Shown: piece by piece, positions 52,282-61,752 of the stretch | How the letters are laid out: the number at the start of each line of letters is the position of its first letter | Numbering within the stretch: position 1 is the stretch's first letter | Source: XYD12-FULL-36-8 sp964391015 | Lineage (GTDB): Bacteria > Bacteroidota > Ignavibacteria > Ignavibacteriales > Ignavibacteriaceae | Assembly: GCA_964391015.1 (NCBI GenBank) | Contig: CAYMKU010000020.1 | Location: forward strand, 1-64,000 | Reading direction: 5' to 3' | DNA: 64,000 bases | Notes under the pieces: model-generated | What the model was told of the DNA's origin: nothing | Databases searched by the model: none | Seen by the model: the letters and a program-made list of their open reading frames with translations, nothing else | Made by a program: the position numbers and the translations under genes

Positions 52282-53682
52282 TTAATGTAATTCAGTTAAA
52301 GATGAATGAGTTATTGGTAAGCTAATCTTAAAACACGTTCCATGTCTATCCTTTGATGCTAATCTTGAAGGACTTTCCACAGTGATTTTTCCTCTATGTC
52401 TTTCAATTATTTGCTTCACTATTGATAATCCAATTCCTGCACCTTCGTGATTTACCTTATTAATATTTGAAGACCTAAAAAATTCATTAAATATTTTTTC
52501 CTGCTCATTTACCGGAATTCCTATACCGTTATCTGTAACCGTAATTTCAATTTCCTTATCATCATCTGTTACATTAATTTCAATCAAGCCGTCAGCATCA
52601 ACATATTTAATTGCATTTCCAATAAGATTTGATACAGCAATAGTAAGAAGAAGCTTGTCTCCAACAATATTAGAATCAATTTTTCTCATGTCGTTAAAAA
52701 CAAGAATGATTTTTTTTGATTCAGCATTTGATGAATGCTTTTCAGAAAGTTCCACCAGCATTTCGGAGATACTAAATTCTTCTTCCACAATTTGATCAAT
52801 TAATTTGAATCGTGAAATTTTTATCACATCATTTATGAGATTGATTGCTTCTTCAGATCTCACGCTTGCCCGAATCAATTTTTCTTCAACTTTTATGTCC
52901 AGAGGACCAAGAAATTTCTGAAGTATTAAATTCAAATAAGAATGGACTGCGGTTAAAGGAGTCTTGATTTCATGAACAATCCCAACAATGTATTTCTGCT
53001 TTTCTATTTCGGCTGTGTTTAGTTTGTCTAAGGATTCAACTAAATCTTGTTCCATTTTATATAATTGCCGCGCTATTCCGTTAGCCAAGTAAATGCTAAC
53101 GAAAAGTGTAAATCCAAAAATCGTGAATATCGCAGCAACATAATTGAAGTCATCGTATAGCTGTGCATTTAGGAATCCTTGTATCTTATGATGTGGAATG
53201 ATGTGATAAAATTCAGAAAACACAATACCGCCAAAAACAAGAACGACTACGGTTCCAACTGTATAAATAATTGACCCGGGAAGTATTAAGCTGCCTATTA
53301 TCATGTGAAAAACAAACAGCATGTAAATCGGAGTTTCTATACCTCCAGTAAAGTGAACAATTAAAAACAACGCAGTAAAATCTAAAATGATTTGAATAAT
53401 TGATAAGTGAAGTGGGTTAAATTGTCCTGCAATTGATTTTATATATTTTTTACCAACATGTAAAAGCACATTGTAGATAAGAATGATCAAAGTAATCATT
53501 GAGAGAGTAAGAATTTGAGTTCCTGTAAACTTAAATTCTAAAACGAATTCAGATAAAAGCATAAAAGTTGTTAACATCAACACCGCACCGTAACGCAGTT
53601 TAATGAACCACATATTTCGTTTTCTGATAGCATCCCAGAATGCTTCATACTGACTTGCCCACGAAGGAATTAATTTAATCAT
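52282..53682 (-). CDS. Membrane-bound sensor histidine kinase
   Basis: The 466 residues begin with a six-helix membrane domain (about 28-205) whose loops are too short for a typical periplasmic sensor domain. The kinase core follows: HisKA with the phospho-accepting His in GIVHEIKTPLTAVHSYLNLIL (about 237), then HATPase_c with NLIGNAIKYVDADG, VTDNGIGIPVNEQEKIFNEFFRS and HEGAGIGLSIVKQIIERHRG. There is no receiver domain, so a separate response regulator is needed; the receiver protein at 58968 is one candidate by distance only. Confidence 0.92.
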   Translation of the reverse strand: MIKLIPSWASQYEAFWDAIRKRNMWFIKLRYGAVLMLTTFMLLSEFVLEFKFTGTQILTLSMITLIILIYNVLLHVGKKYIKSIAGQFNPLHLSIIQIILDFTALFLIVHFTGGIETPIYMLFVFHMIIGSLILPGSIIYTVGTVVVLVFGGIVFSEFYHIIPHHKIQGFLNAQLYDDFNYVAAIFTIFGFTLFVSIYLANGIARQLYKMEQDLVESLDKLNTAEIEKQKYIVGIVHEIKTPLTAVHSYLNLILQKFLGPLDIKVEEKLIRASVRSEEAINLINDVIKISRFKLIDQIVEEEFSISEMLVELSEKHSSNAESKKIILVFNDMRKIDSNIVGDKLLLTIAVSNLIGNAIKYVDADGLIEINVTDDDKEIEITVTDNGIGIPVNEQEKIFNEFFRSSNINKVNHEGAGIGLSIVKQIIERHRGKITVESPSRLASKDRHGTCFKISLPITHSSLTELH

Positions 53683-53720
53683 AATATTTTTTTGCTTTCA
53701 GATTCAATTAAGGGATAAAT

Positions 53721-55229
53721 TTATTTTAACAATATCATCTTCCGATTCAACTGATTTTGCCCTACAGTTAGGCGATACAAATAAATCCCGCTTGCAAGGT
53801 TCGACCCATTAAATACTAAACTATAATCTCCAGCTTCTTTTTCTTCATTAACTAAAGTAGCGATTTCATTACCTAAGGCATCAAAGATTTTTAGGGATAC
53901 AAAATCTCTCGATAGCAAGCTATACTTAATTACTGTCTTAGGATTAAATGGATTGGGATAGTTTTGATAGAGGAGAAAATTCGTGACATGTAATTTATCA
54001 TTTATTCCTCCCAAAGGATCGTATCTTACTGTACCAAATAAATTGATTCTTCCATTAGAACTGTCTTCCCAAATTGTGTATGAGATGGCATTCCCCAAGG
54101 GAGAAATTCCTAGATTACCCACTCCAATTCTTGTATCGGATACTTTGGTAAAACATAAATACTTCACCACAGAAGGGTAAAGTTTTTGACCTATATATGT
54201 CGAATCATTCGAAATTAATTTAAATGCATGAGGCCCAAAAATATTATAATCGTCATTGTTTTCATTTTTCCCCATAATCCCGTACATAAACATATTCAAT
54301 TCCGAAGTCCTAAGATTAATATCATTTAATAGTCTAATCGCCTGATTATTTTGACCTGAACTTTGTAAAGCTTCTATTATAAAAATGTACTTCATGGATT
54401 CAATGTTTTTTTCAAAACTTAGCATACAGTTTTCCATAAAATACAAATTGAAAAAATTAGGATTATCACAATAGCCACTGTCACAAGCAACATAAATGGG
54501 ACTCCAAATTGTATCATTCTCAGTTTTAAAACGGTAAACAATAATTGAAGTACTATCATTTGGCTTATAAGTAGCTGACACGAACAAGCCTATAGGCGAG
54601 CCATACCAATTGCTATAATAAACCCCTGTGGGTTGAGAAAATCTATTGGAATTATCACCACCAAATAATATTTCCCGAGTTACTATTGAGTCAACTTGCC
54701 GATAAAGATAAATACTATTTTCCTTTTCATATAAAATATCAATTTCGTTTTCGGCTGAATATGGAAAGTTATTTCTCGCAACAAATTTTGGATTAGTTTC
54801 ATTCGAGGGTGAATTTGCAATATACGTTTTAGAACCCCATGTGGTGTCGGTTAAAGTTTTCAAGGCAATATCCCAACTGCCATTTTCGTTTGTTTGCCAA
54901 ATCACATGAATTTTTCGATATAGATAATACCCAAATCCCTTAGCATCAATATTGATATTTTGAAAACTGTTCTGGGTAACCAGAACTGGATTGAAAAAAC
55001 TATCGGTATCCGAATTGTAACTCATCATCATAATGTTAACGGCGTTACCATCGTGAACTTCAAAAAACATTGGAGAATTATTTCCATTTGATAATCCAAG
55101 AGGATAGCTAGGAATCACAGCTCCCCTCGAATCAAAATTAAAATTAGTTATTTGTTTCTTTTGAAATGGCTGAGCCATTAACTGAGATGTAAGAAAAGTG
55201 CATAGCCAGAAAAGAAATAATTTTTTCAT
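53721..55229 (-). CDS. Exported protein with T9SS type A sorting domain
   Basis: The 502-residue protein has a signal peptide (ending near LMAQPF) and an unassigned body with WxG- and Asn-rich beta segments (for example KIHVIWQTNENGSWDIALK). The last about 80 residues are a type IX secretion C-terminal sorting domain: LLYQNYPNPFNPKTVIKYSL, VSLKIFDALGNEIATLVNEEKEAGDY and SGIYLYRLTVG. It would be secreted or cell-surface attached. The function of the N-terminal part is unknown. Confidence 0.85.
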   Translation of the reverse strand: MKKLFLFWLCTFLTSQLMAQPFQKKQITNFNFDSRGAVIPSYPLGLSNGNNSPMFFEVHDGNAVNIMMMSYNSDTDSFFNPVLVTQNSFQNINIDAKGFGYYLYRKIHVIWQTNENGSWDIALKTLTDTTWGSKTYIANSPSNETNPKFVARNNFPYSAENEIDILYEKENSIYLYRQVDSIVTREILFGGDNSNRFSQPTGVYYSNWYGSPIGLFVSATYKPNDSTSIIVYRFKTENDTIWSPIYVACDSGYCDNPNFFNLYFMENCMLSFEKNIESMKYIFIIEALQSSGQNNQAIRLLNDINLRTSELNMFMYGIMGKNENNDDYNIFGPHAFKLISNDSTYIGQKLYPSVVKYLCFTKVSDTRIGVGNLGISPLGNAISYTIWEDSSNGRINLFGTVRYDPLGGINDKLHVTNFLLYQNYPNPFNPKTVIKYSLLSRDFVSLKIFDALGNEIATLVNEEKEAGDYSLVFNGSNLASGIYLYRLTVGQNQLNRKMILLK

Positions 55230-55328
55230 TTTACGCCTTTTCTATTTTTGATGAAAGTAAACTAAGAATAATATTTTATTCATTCCATAAAAAGCTAATT
55301 TCTGACTAAATGTCAATGACCAAAACAA

Positions 55329-55360
55329 AAAATCCCTCTCGTTTGGAGAGGGACTTTTTT
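55329..55360. terminator. Bidirectional intrinsic terminator
   Basis: TCCCTCTC (55333-55340) pairs with GAGAGGGA (55346-55353) around a 5-base loop, flanked by A-rich sequence on the left and CTTTTTT on the right. It lies 11 bases past the hydA stop (minus) and reads as a terminator in both directions. Confidence 0.9.
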
Positions 55361-55370
55361 ATGAATGAAC

Positions 55371-57287
55371 TTAGGAAATAAACTTTCCTCTTTTAGTATA
55401 ATGCGTATGAAGTAATTTATGAGCTGTATGTCCGCACGGACCTTCTGTTAAAAATTCTTCATACAACTTTAGCACGTGAGTATTTTCATGGGATTTCCGC
55501 AAGCCAAGCGATTCGTCTTCTTCATAAATTGCTTGCGCTCGCTTTTTCCTAATCTCAGCGTTTGTGGGAATTGGCTGACCGCCGCCGCCAATACAGCCAC
55601 CTGGACAAGCCATAAACTCAATGAAATGACATTCACTGAATTTACCACCAGCTTTAATGTCCTCAATTATTTTTTTTGCATTAGCAGTACCATGAGCCAC
55701 AGCAATTTTAAGTGTTGCTCCTTTCAACCAATCCCAATTAGGAACAAGGTGTGCCAATATTTTTGGTACCGGTCCAACCTTTGTAATTGGAAGTTCAGCA
55801 TATCGAATTCCTTCAAATCCTCTAACAGGTAAAATGTTCATGTTATCAAAAACATTTTCAACTTTTTCTCCGGTTACTAACTCAATTACTGTTCTCAAAG
55901 CAGCTTCCATTACACCGCCAGTTGCACCAAAGATTAATCCTGCTCCAGATGCATCTCCAAAAGGATCATCAAAATTTGACTTTGGCATCTCAGGCAGATA
56001 TATGCCTGATTCTTTTATCATTTGAGCAAGTTCTCGTGCAGTTAAACCGTAATCAACATCCTTATACCCTGAAGATGTCATTTCAGGTCTATTGCATTCA
56101 AACTTTTTGGCTGCACAAGGCATCACAGCTACACTAACTATGTTAGCTGGATCGATATTATTCTTTTTTGCATAATAAGTTTTTATCAATGCTCCAAACA
56201 TTTGTTGTGGTGATTTAGCTGAACTGAGGTTAGGAATAAATTCAGGATAAAAATGCTCAAGGTACTTTACCCATCCCGGTGAACATGAGGTGAATTGAGG
56301 AATAACTACGGAAGTATCTTTTTTAACAAGAGCTTTGTAGAGTCTTAATATTAACTCTGTCCCCTCTTCCATAATTGTAAGGTCAGCTGTAAAATTTGTA
56401 TCGAACACTTTATTGAAACCAATTCTTCTTAGTGCAGTATTCATTTCGCCAGTGAATGAATGGCCAGGTTCAATTCCGAATTCTTCACCGATTGCAGCAC
56501 GTGGAGATGGGGCAGTTTGAATAACAACATGTTTATTCGGATTATCGATGGCTTCCCATATTTCATCACGAGGATCATTAGCTCTGAGCGCACCGGTTGG
56601 ACAACGATTTATACATTGACCACAGTTGATACAAATAACTTCCGCTAATGGTTTATCGCCAAATGTGCTAATATGAGTTTTGTATCCTCTATTAACCGCT
56701 TCAAGAACACCAACCTCCTGCAAATCAATGCAAGTTCGTACACATCGTTTACATAAAACACATTTATCCATATCGCGTACCACAGAAAATGAGGAATTGT
56801 CAACCTCATATCTCGGGTTTTCGACATGCCCGAAGTTATAGTGATCAACACCATATTCTTTAGCCAGAGTCTGTAATTCGCAATTATTGTTTCTGAAGCA
56901 TGAGTAACATTCACCATAATGTTCGCTTAAAAGCAAATCAATAATATGCTTCCTTGCCTTGCGAACCATTGGAGTGGAAGTTCTAATCTTGATTGGAGCC
57001 GTAATAGGAAACGCACAGGCAGCTTGCAATGTTCTCATACCTTCTACATCAACAACGCAAATTCTGCAAACGCCTGCAACACACAAATCATCGTGATGAC
57101 ATAAAGTTGGAACATATACTTGATTTTGCCTGCAAGCTTCTAAAATTGTTGTTCCAAATGGCACTGTAACTTTCTTTTCATTGATTTCAACAGTTACAGA
57201 GCCGCCGATATATTCGGGGTGCTCTGGTTTTTCAATTACATGCGCCTGTTGACTTATAGGGGCGCGGGATGTTTCTTTAGTTTTCAT
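55371..57287 (-). CDS. hydA: [FeFe] hydrogenase catalytic subunit (bifurcating HydA type)
   Basis: I place the start at the ATG at 57287, which has GGAGGTG seven bases upstream inside the hydB end; this gives 638 residues. The N-terminus has a plant-type [2Fe-2S] domain (CHHDDLCVAGVCRICVVD), the His-Cys cluster segment, two [4Fe-4S] motifs (CVLCKRCVRTC and CINCGQCINRCP), then the H-cluster motifs TSCSPGWVKYLEHFYPEF, MPCAAKKFECNRPE and FMACPGGCIGGGGQP. The C-terminal small-subunit-like segment ends in GHTAHKLLHTHY. This is the catalytic subunit of the NADH/ferredoxin-dependent, electron-bifurcating class. Reversible H2 production is the expected reaction. Confidence 0.95.
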   Translation of the reverse strand: MKTKETSRAPISQQAHVIEKPEHPEYIGGSVTVEINEKKVTVPFGTTILEACRQNQVYVPTLCHHDDLCVAGVCRICVVDVEGMRTLQAACAFPITAPIKIRTSTPMVRKARKHIIDLLLSEHYGECYSCFRNNNCELQTLAKEYGVDHYNFGHVENPRYEVDNSSFSVVRDMDKCVLCKRCVRTCIDLQEVGVLEAVNRGYKTHISTFGDKPLAEVICINCGQCINRCPTGALRANDPRDEIWEAIDNPNKHVVIQTAPSPRAAIGEEFGIEPGHSFTGEMNTALRRIGFNKVFDTNFTADLTIMEEGTELILRLYKALVKKDTSVVIPQFTSCSPGWVKYLEHFYPEFIPNLSSAKSPQQMFGALIKTYYAKKNNIDPANIVSVAVMPCAAKKFECNRPEMTSSGYKDVDYGLTARELAQMIKESGIYLPEMPKSNFDDPFGDASGAGLIFGATGGVMEAALRTVIELVTGEKVENVFDNMNILPVRGFEGIRYAELPITKVGPVPKILAHLVPNWDWLKGATLKIAVAHGTANAKKIIEDIKAGGKFSECHFIEFMACPGGCIGGGGQPIPTNAEIRKKRAQAIYEEDESLGLRKSHENTHVLKLYEEFLTEGPCGHTAHKLLHTHYTKRGKFIS

Positions 57288-58485
57288 TGGCACCTCCATT
57301 TTCTCTGTTGAATATTTCTTGATCAAAATTTTCCAGTATTGATAAAAACGCATTTGAGCTTGATTGACCTAATCCGCATTTGGATGCAACTTGCATAGAC
57401 TTTCCTAACTCCTTAAGCTTGTTGATATAAGCAAAAGTAAATTCGCCTTTATGAATCATCTTCACCCCTTCAAGCAATTTAACATTACCAATACGACAAG
57501 GAGTACATTGCCCGCAAGATTCATCAACAAAAAATTCCATAAAGTTATCGAGTACTCTCAGCATATCACGACTTTCATTAAAAATCATAATGGAGCCACC
57601 AGTAGCAGCATCTTCATAAGCAAGTACTCTATCAAATTGTTTTTCGTTGTAACAGAACCCTGACGCTCCACCAACCTGCACAGCTTTAGTATTTTTTGCT
57701 CCAACTATTTCAAGAAGTTCACTAATTTTTGTACCCCAAGGTAATTCATATACGCCCGGTTTTTCACAATCGCCTGAGACCGAAAATAGTTTAGAACCTG
57801 ATGATTTCTCTGTTCCATGTTTTTTATACCATTCAGATCCATTAACTATAATGTGCGGAACTGTGGCTAAAGTCTCAACGTTATTTACAATAGTTGGTTT
57901 TCCCATATAACCTGTATTCACCGGATACGGGGGTCTGTTTCGGGCTTCACCTCGATGTCCTTCTAACGACTCAATTAATGCTGTTTCTTCACCACATACA
58001 TATGCCCCTGAGCCAAGAAAAATTGATATTTCGAAAGAAAATCCTTGCTTTCCAAGGATGTCTTTACCAAGAAAATTATCTTTTCGCATTGCATCGAGAT
58101 AATCCTGAAGAGGTTTTAGCAAATATTCATACTCACCTCGCAGATAAACTATTCCTTGTTGTGCGCCGATTGTGTATGCTGCAACTACCATCCCGTCAAA
58201 TACTAATTCAGGATACTCGATAAGAAGGACCCTATCTTTAAATGTTCCAGGTTCCCCTTCATCAGCATTACAAATGATAAATTTTTCATCACTTAAAGCA
58301 GCCGCAGTAAGCATCCACTTTGTAGAAGTTGGAAAACCTGCACCGCCTCTTCCTTTCAATTTTGATTCTCTTATCTCAAGCAGTATATCCTCCCTGTTCA
58401 TTGAAAGCGCTTTTTTAATAGCTGAACCTCTTTCATAGTCAGAGAAAATAACTGCACCAGTTCTTTTCTTAGTTTTAGTTTCCAT
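57277..58485 (-). CDS. hydB: NuoF-like subunit of the bifurcating hydrogenase
   Basis: The 402-residue protein has the NADH/FMN-binding core of NuoF: KLKGRGGAGFPTSTKW (about 43-58), FIICNADEGEPGTFKDRVL, VYLRGEYEYLL, and the [4Fe-4S] motif ESCGQCTPCRIGN (about 325-337) with a further Cys downstream in ASKCGLG. It is the minimal NuoF core, lacking the extra N-terminal thioredoxin-like and C-terminal ferredoxin domains of long HydB proteins. It would receive electrons from or pass them to NAD(H) and the flavin. Its 3' end overlaps hydA by 11 bp. Confidence 0.94.
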   Translation of the reverse strand: METKTKKRTGAVIFSDYERGSAIKKALSMNREDILLEIRESKLKGRGGAGFPTSTKWMLTAAALSDEKFIICNADEGEPGTFKDRVLLIEYPELVFDGMVVAAYTIGAQQGIVYLRGEYEYLLKPLQDYLDAMRKDNFLGKDILGKQGFSFEISIFLGSGAYVCGEETALIESLEGHRGEARNRPPYPVNTGYMGKPTIVNNVETLATVPHIIVNGSEWYKKHGTEKSSGSKLFSVSGDCEKPGVYELPWGTKISELLEIVGAKNTKAVQVGGASGFCYNEKQFDRVLAYEDAATGGSIMIFNESRDMLRVLDNFMEFFVDESCGQCTPCRIGNVKLLEGVKMIHKGEFTFAYINKLKELGKSMQVASKCGLGQSSSNAFLSILENFDQEIFNRENGGANEN

Positions 58486-58492
58486 ATTTACC

Positions 58493-58966
58493 TCACTTAA
58501 CCTTACTTAATAGTTTAACGGCTTTTTCAGGCGTAAGCTTTGTAAAGACTTGATCATTAATTGCCATAGCTGGACCTTCATCGCACAAACCGAGACAGTT
58601 AACATATTCGATGGAGAATTTGTTATCGCTAGTAGTTTGACCAACCTTTACATTTAATTCACGTTCGATTGCTCTCAATATATTGTCTTTGCCTTTCATA
58701 TCGCAGCTAATTGTCTGGCAGATTCTAACGAGATTTCTACCTTTTGGTGTAGCATTGAGGAAAGCAAAAAATGAAAGAACACTATAAACTTCAACCGGAT
58801 GAATATCCAACAAACGTGCAATTTCTTGCTGTGCATATTCTGAAATATGTCTATGCTTTATTTGAATTCCATGAAGAATCGAAAGCAACGCAGATCTTTT
58901 TTTGCCGAATTTTTTAATTAACTGCTCAATCTCTTCGGTTAAAGCATTTTTTTCTTCAACTAACAT
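58493..58966 (-). CDS. hydC: NuoE-like [2Fe-2S] subunit of the bifurcating hydrogenase
   Basis: The 157-residue protein is NuoE-like: helical N-terminus, then a thioredoxin-fold [2Fe-2S] domain with CQTISCDMKG (Cys at about 86 and 91) and NCLGLCDEGPAMAIN (Cys at about 127 and 131). It passes electrons to the NuoF-like subunit. The start is one base after the receiver-protein stop and the end is 7 bp before hydB, so the four genes form one transcript. Confidence 0.94.
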   Translation of the reverse strand: MLVEEKNALTEEIEQLIKKFGKKRSALLSILHGIQIKHRHISEYAQQEIARLLDIHPVEVYSVLSFFAFLNATPKGRNLVRICQTISCDMKGKDNILRAIERELNVKVGQTTSDNKFSIEYVNCLGLCDEGPAMAINDQVFTKLTPEKAVKLLSKVK

Positions 58967-58967
58967 T

Positions 58968-59354
58968 TTATTTACTCTCCTTTTTCTCTCTCTTTAAAAG
59001 CTTCCCAACTTTTTCGATCAGCTCATCAGGAGAAATTGGTTTTTCAACATATTCATCAACAGGAACGAGATCACTTTTGCCAAAGTCCATTCCTGTAGTT
59101 TTTGAAATAGATGTGTACATAATTATTGGAACTTTTATTTTCTCCTTTCTAAATTTTTGAGCAAGGAAAAAACCATCATCCGGTTCATTCATCATCACAT
59201 CAAGAATGATAAGATCCGGAGAATTTTCTTTGACGATCTTATATCCATCGTCAGGATTTGATGCTGTAACAGTCTCATATCCTTTTGCATTAAGTACAAG
59301 CGTGCTTGCATCAAGGATATCGGGATCGTCATCAATGATTGCTATTTTTGCCAT
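58968..59354 (-). CDS. Stand-alone receiver-domain response regulator
   Basis: The 128 residues form one receiver domain: acidic pocket in IIDDDPDILDAS (about 5-16), phospho-Asp in LIILDVMMNEPDDG (about 55), and the Thr and Lys of YTSISK and VEKPISP. There is no output domain. It is the first gene of the hydrogenase operon, one base before hydC, so it may regulate the hydrogenase by protein contact. No partner kinase is adjacent; the kinases in this window (48168 and 52282) are candidates only by distance. Confidence 0.92.
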   Translation of the reverse strand: MAKIAIIDDDPDILDASTLVLNAKGYETVTASNPDDGYKIVKENSPDLIILDVMMNEPDDGFFLAQKFRKEKIKVPIIMYTSISKTTGMDFGKSDLVPVDEYVEKPISPDELIEKVGKLLKREKKESK

Positions 59355-59621
59355 AAGGATGCCTATAATAAGTTTATGAATTAAATATGAACTGAGTGCC
59401 TATGATTATTTTTAATTTGTTTTAATTAATCACATATCCAATGCCATAAGCACTTTGTAAAAAAATTAGTTTAAGCTAAAAATTGATTGATTAAAGAATG
59501 AAAAAACAGTTTTTTCTTACTTTTGAAAATTTTCCTTTACCAAAACAGAAAAGAATTATTTGCAGAAGCGCAACTGTTAACAATTTTTCTCATAAACTTT
59601 GAGAGTAAAAGTTAAGAGTTC

Positions 59622-60158
59622 TTATTTTTCTGATGAATTGGTGGGCTCGGTTTGAAGGAGTCTGGTAATACGTGCTTTTAATGCATCAATACCAACATTT
59701 TCTTTGCAGGAAACTTCGAAATGAATTGTATTATTTGCTCTTAATCCGTTAATAAGTTCAGAGTTAATACCGTACTCTATTTTATTTACGGCTACAAGAA
59801 AAGGAATGGATAATTTTTTAAGCTGGTTAAAAATGTTTTTGTCTTGTTGAGTCAAGTTTTCTCGAGCATCAAGCACAACAACAACAAAATCTGCATCAGC
59901 TAATACGCTAACCTTTTTGCTAAATTGATTTTGCTTGAAATCATCAAGCTCATTTAATGGGATTGTATCAACTATAACAACGGACCCGTATGGTGGAAGT
60001 TCCATCGGTACTTCTAAGGTCTCTCTTGCTTCTGCTTGGCACTCATCAACAGTACAGATTTCTCTATCAAGGAATGCATTAACTAATGAAGATTTGCCTA
60101 CATTCCGTTTACCAACAAATACAATACGTTTTTTTTCAGTTTTATGCAACACTGCCAA
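59622..60158 (-). CDS. Stand-alone HydF-like GTPase domain with degenerate motifs
   Basis: The 178-residue protein resembles the N-terminal GTPase domain of HydF, the [FeFe]-hydrogenase maturase: VFVGKRNVGKSSLVNAF (G1, about 13-29), VPMELPPYGSVVIVDT (about 50-65; like HydF) and KVSVLADADFVVVVLDA. It stops at 178, so the dimerisation and Fe-S cluster-binding parts of normal HydF (about 400 residues) are absent. The G3 motif reads DTIP (no Gly) and G4 NKIE (Asp to Glu). The start is a TTG at 60158 with no strong SD; a GTG at 60152 is an alternative. It lies 267 bp upstream of the hydrogenase operon. Confidence 0.75.
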   Translation of the reverse strand: MAVLHKTEKKRIVFVGKRNVGKSSLVNAFLDREICTVDECQAEARETLEVPMELPPYGSVVIVDTIPLNELDDFKQNQFSKKVSVLADADFVVVVLDARENLTQQDKNIFNQLKKLSIPFLVAVNKIEYGINSELINGLRANNTIHFEVSCKENVGIDALKARITRLLQTEPTNSSEK

Positions 60159-60495
60159 TTTAAATTCTGAAAATTTCTCTTGAATTATTTAGATAGAATT
60201 GATTCACCGTAAATCGTAAACGCAAAAAACGTTCCATTATTCAGCAATAGTTGGTAAGATAAATAGATAATGAATTATTTCATTTCAAATGAAAATGAAG
60301 ATTCGCCTGACATAATCGTATCAATTCTTATAAAAGCTTTTCTCTTTTTTAAGAATGGACGTATGCTCTTGTGAGAGTTGAAAGGAATGGTCACTGTTTA
60401 TTTGATCAGAGACAACTCCATAAAAAACGCTGGACATAAGTTCAACAGAGACTAACATGCCCACGCTTTAATTTTCTGTTTGTCAGTTGGAATAT
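60159..60495. other. Non-coding gap between the HydF-like gene and T9SS cargo gene
   Basis: A 337-base AT-rich gap. No open frame with a plausible start, hairpin-plus-T-run or tRNA is seen. Confidence 0.5.
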
Positions 60496-61704
60496 TTATC
60501 TGAGCAGAAGCATTTTATTGCTCATAATTCCTTGATTAGTTATTAAACTGCATATATAAATTCCACTTGGCAGATTTTCTGAATCAAATACTGCCGAATA
60601 CTCACCAGCTTCCTTGAATCCTTCATCTAATACTTTTACTTCTTCACCAAGCGTGTTTGTTATTACCACTTTAACATTTCTACCTTCTGTAAGAGCATAA
60701 ATTATTTTTGTAGTAGGATTAAATGGATTTTGAAAATTATGGAGTAGATTAAAATTATCTGCTCTTCCACTTACAACTCTTTTCTCAAGTGGTCCTGCAT
60801 CTATCCTCGCTGAAACTGAATTTGTATAACCTGACTCTGTTAGTGGTTGATTTGTATTACCACCTGGATAACCTACAGTAGTAACTTTATATTGAGCAAT
60901 TCCTTCGTTTGCTTGATATGGACCTTCAATTAAATCTTCATCAGTATCAATAAATGTTGTTGTGCTGCAAGATGCAAAGTATGAAAAAGAAGCACTTCCT
61001 TTTTTCTTATAAATTTTATAGTAGTTGTTTGAATAGTCTGGATTTATACCCCAAACAAGTCGTGGATGATTATTCCCATCATTTACAACTGATAGACAAT
61101 TTTGCCAAAAGTTGGGGAATTGATTAGTTGATGGAATACCTTTCTGCTTAATTTCCCAGATCCCTATCACTTGCCCGTTATTAATTACTTGGAATGGATA
61201 GTCAGTTCGTGAAGCACAATAAAATTTTCTAATTGATGCATCATATTTAATCCATAAATCTATATCATGTCCATACGATGGTGGTTGGTAGTAAAGGTAA
61301 TAACCATAACGATCATCTCTAAAATCAAGAAAAAAATGTTCGGAACTATGATTCGTATATATCTTGTACAAACCATAGGCATATTTAGGAATATAATATG
61401 GTGGATTGCTTGTAATATCAGTTACAAAGTCCCACCCTTTCCAATAATATATATTACTAACATTATTTTCAGGAATAAATAAATCGTTATTATACAAATT
61501 CGATATCCAATAGCTACGAGGAGTATTTGAACCTGCCCAAACTGTACCTTGAGCAATAGTATAAAATTCTAAAACCTGTGTCGGGGGATTGACATTAACC
61601 GTTCCAAGATACATTTCACCAGGGAAATAACCCGATCCTTCATCTTGCGAATAAATTATTTGATAATTAGTTAGAATAACAATAATGAAAATGATTGATT
61701 TCAT
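60496..61704 (-). CDS. Exported protein with T9SS type A sorting domain
   Basis: The 402-residue protein starts at the ATG at 61704, which has GGAG six bases upstream (the ATG at 61716 belongs to that SD). A signal peptide ends near IIYSQ. The body is of unknown function. The last about 80 residues are a type IX C-terminal sorting domain: LLHNFQNPFNPTTKIIYAL, VKVVITNTLGEEVKVLDEGF and SGIYICSLITNQGIMSNKMLL. It would be secreted through the T9SS. Confidence 0.85.
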   Translation of the reverse strand: MKSIIFIIVILTNYQIIYSQDEGSGYFPGEMYLGTVNVNPPTQVLEFYTIAQGTVWAGSNTPRSYWISNLYNNDLFIPENNVSNIYYWKGWDFVTDITSNPPYYIPKYAYGLYKIYTNHSSEHFFLDFRDDRYGYYLYYQPPSYGHDIDLWIKYDASIRKFYCASRTDYPFQVINNGQVIGIWEIKQKGIPSTNQFPNFWQNCLSVVNDGNNHPRLVWGINPDYSNNYYKIYKKKGSASFSYFASCSTTTFIDTDEDLIEGPYQANEGIAQYKVTTVGYPGGNTNQPLTESGYTNSVSARIDAGPLEKRVVSGRADNFNLLHNFQNPFNPTTKIIYALTEGRNVKVVITNTLGEEVKVLDEGFKEAGEYSAVFDSENLPSGIYICSLITNQGIMSNKMLLLR

Positions 61705-61752
61705 AAAATTCTCCATAAATATTAATTTAAAAAATTTGTTAAGAACACTTGA

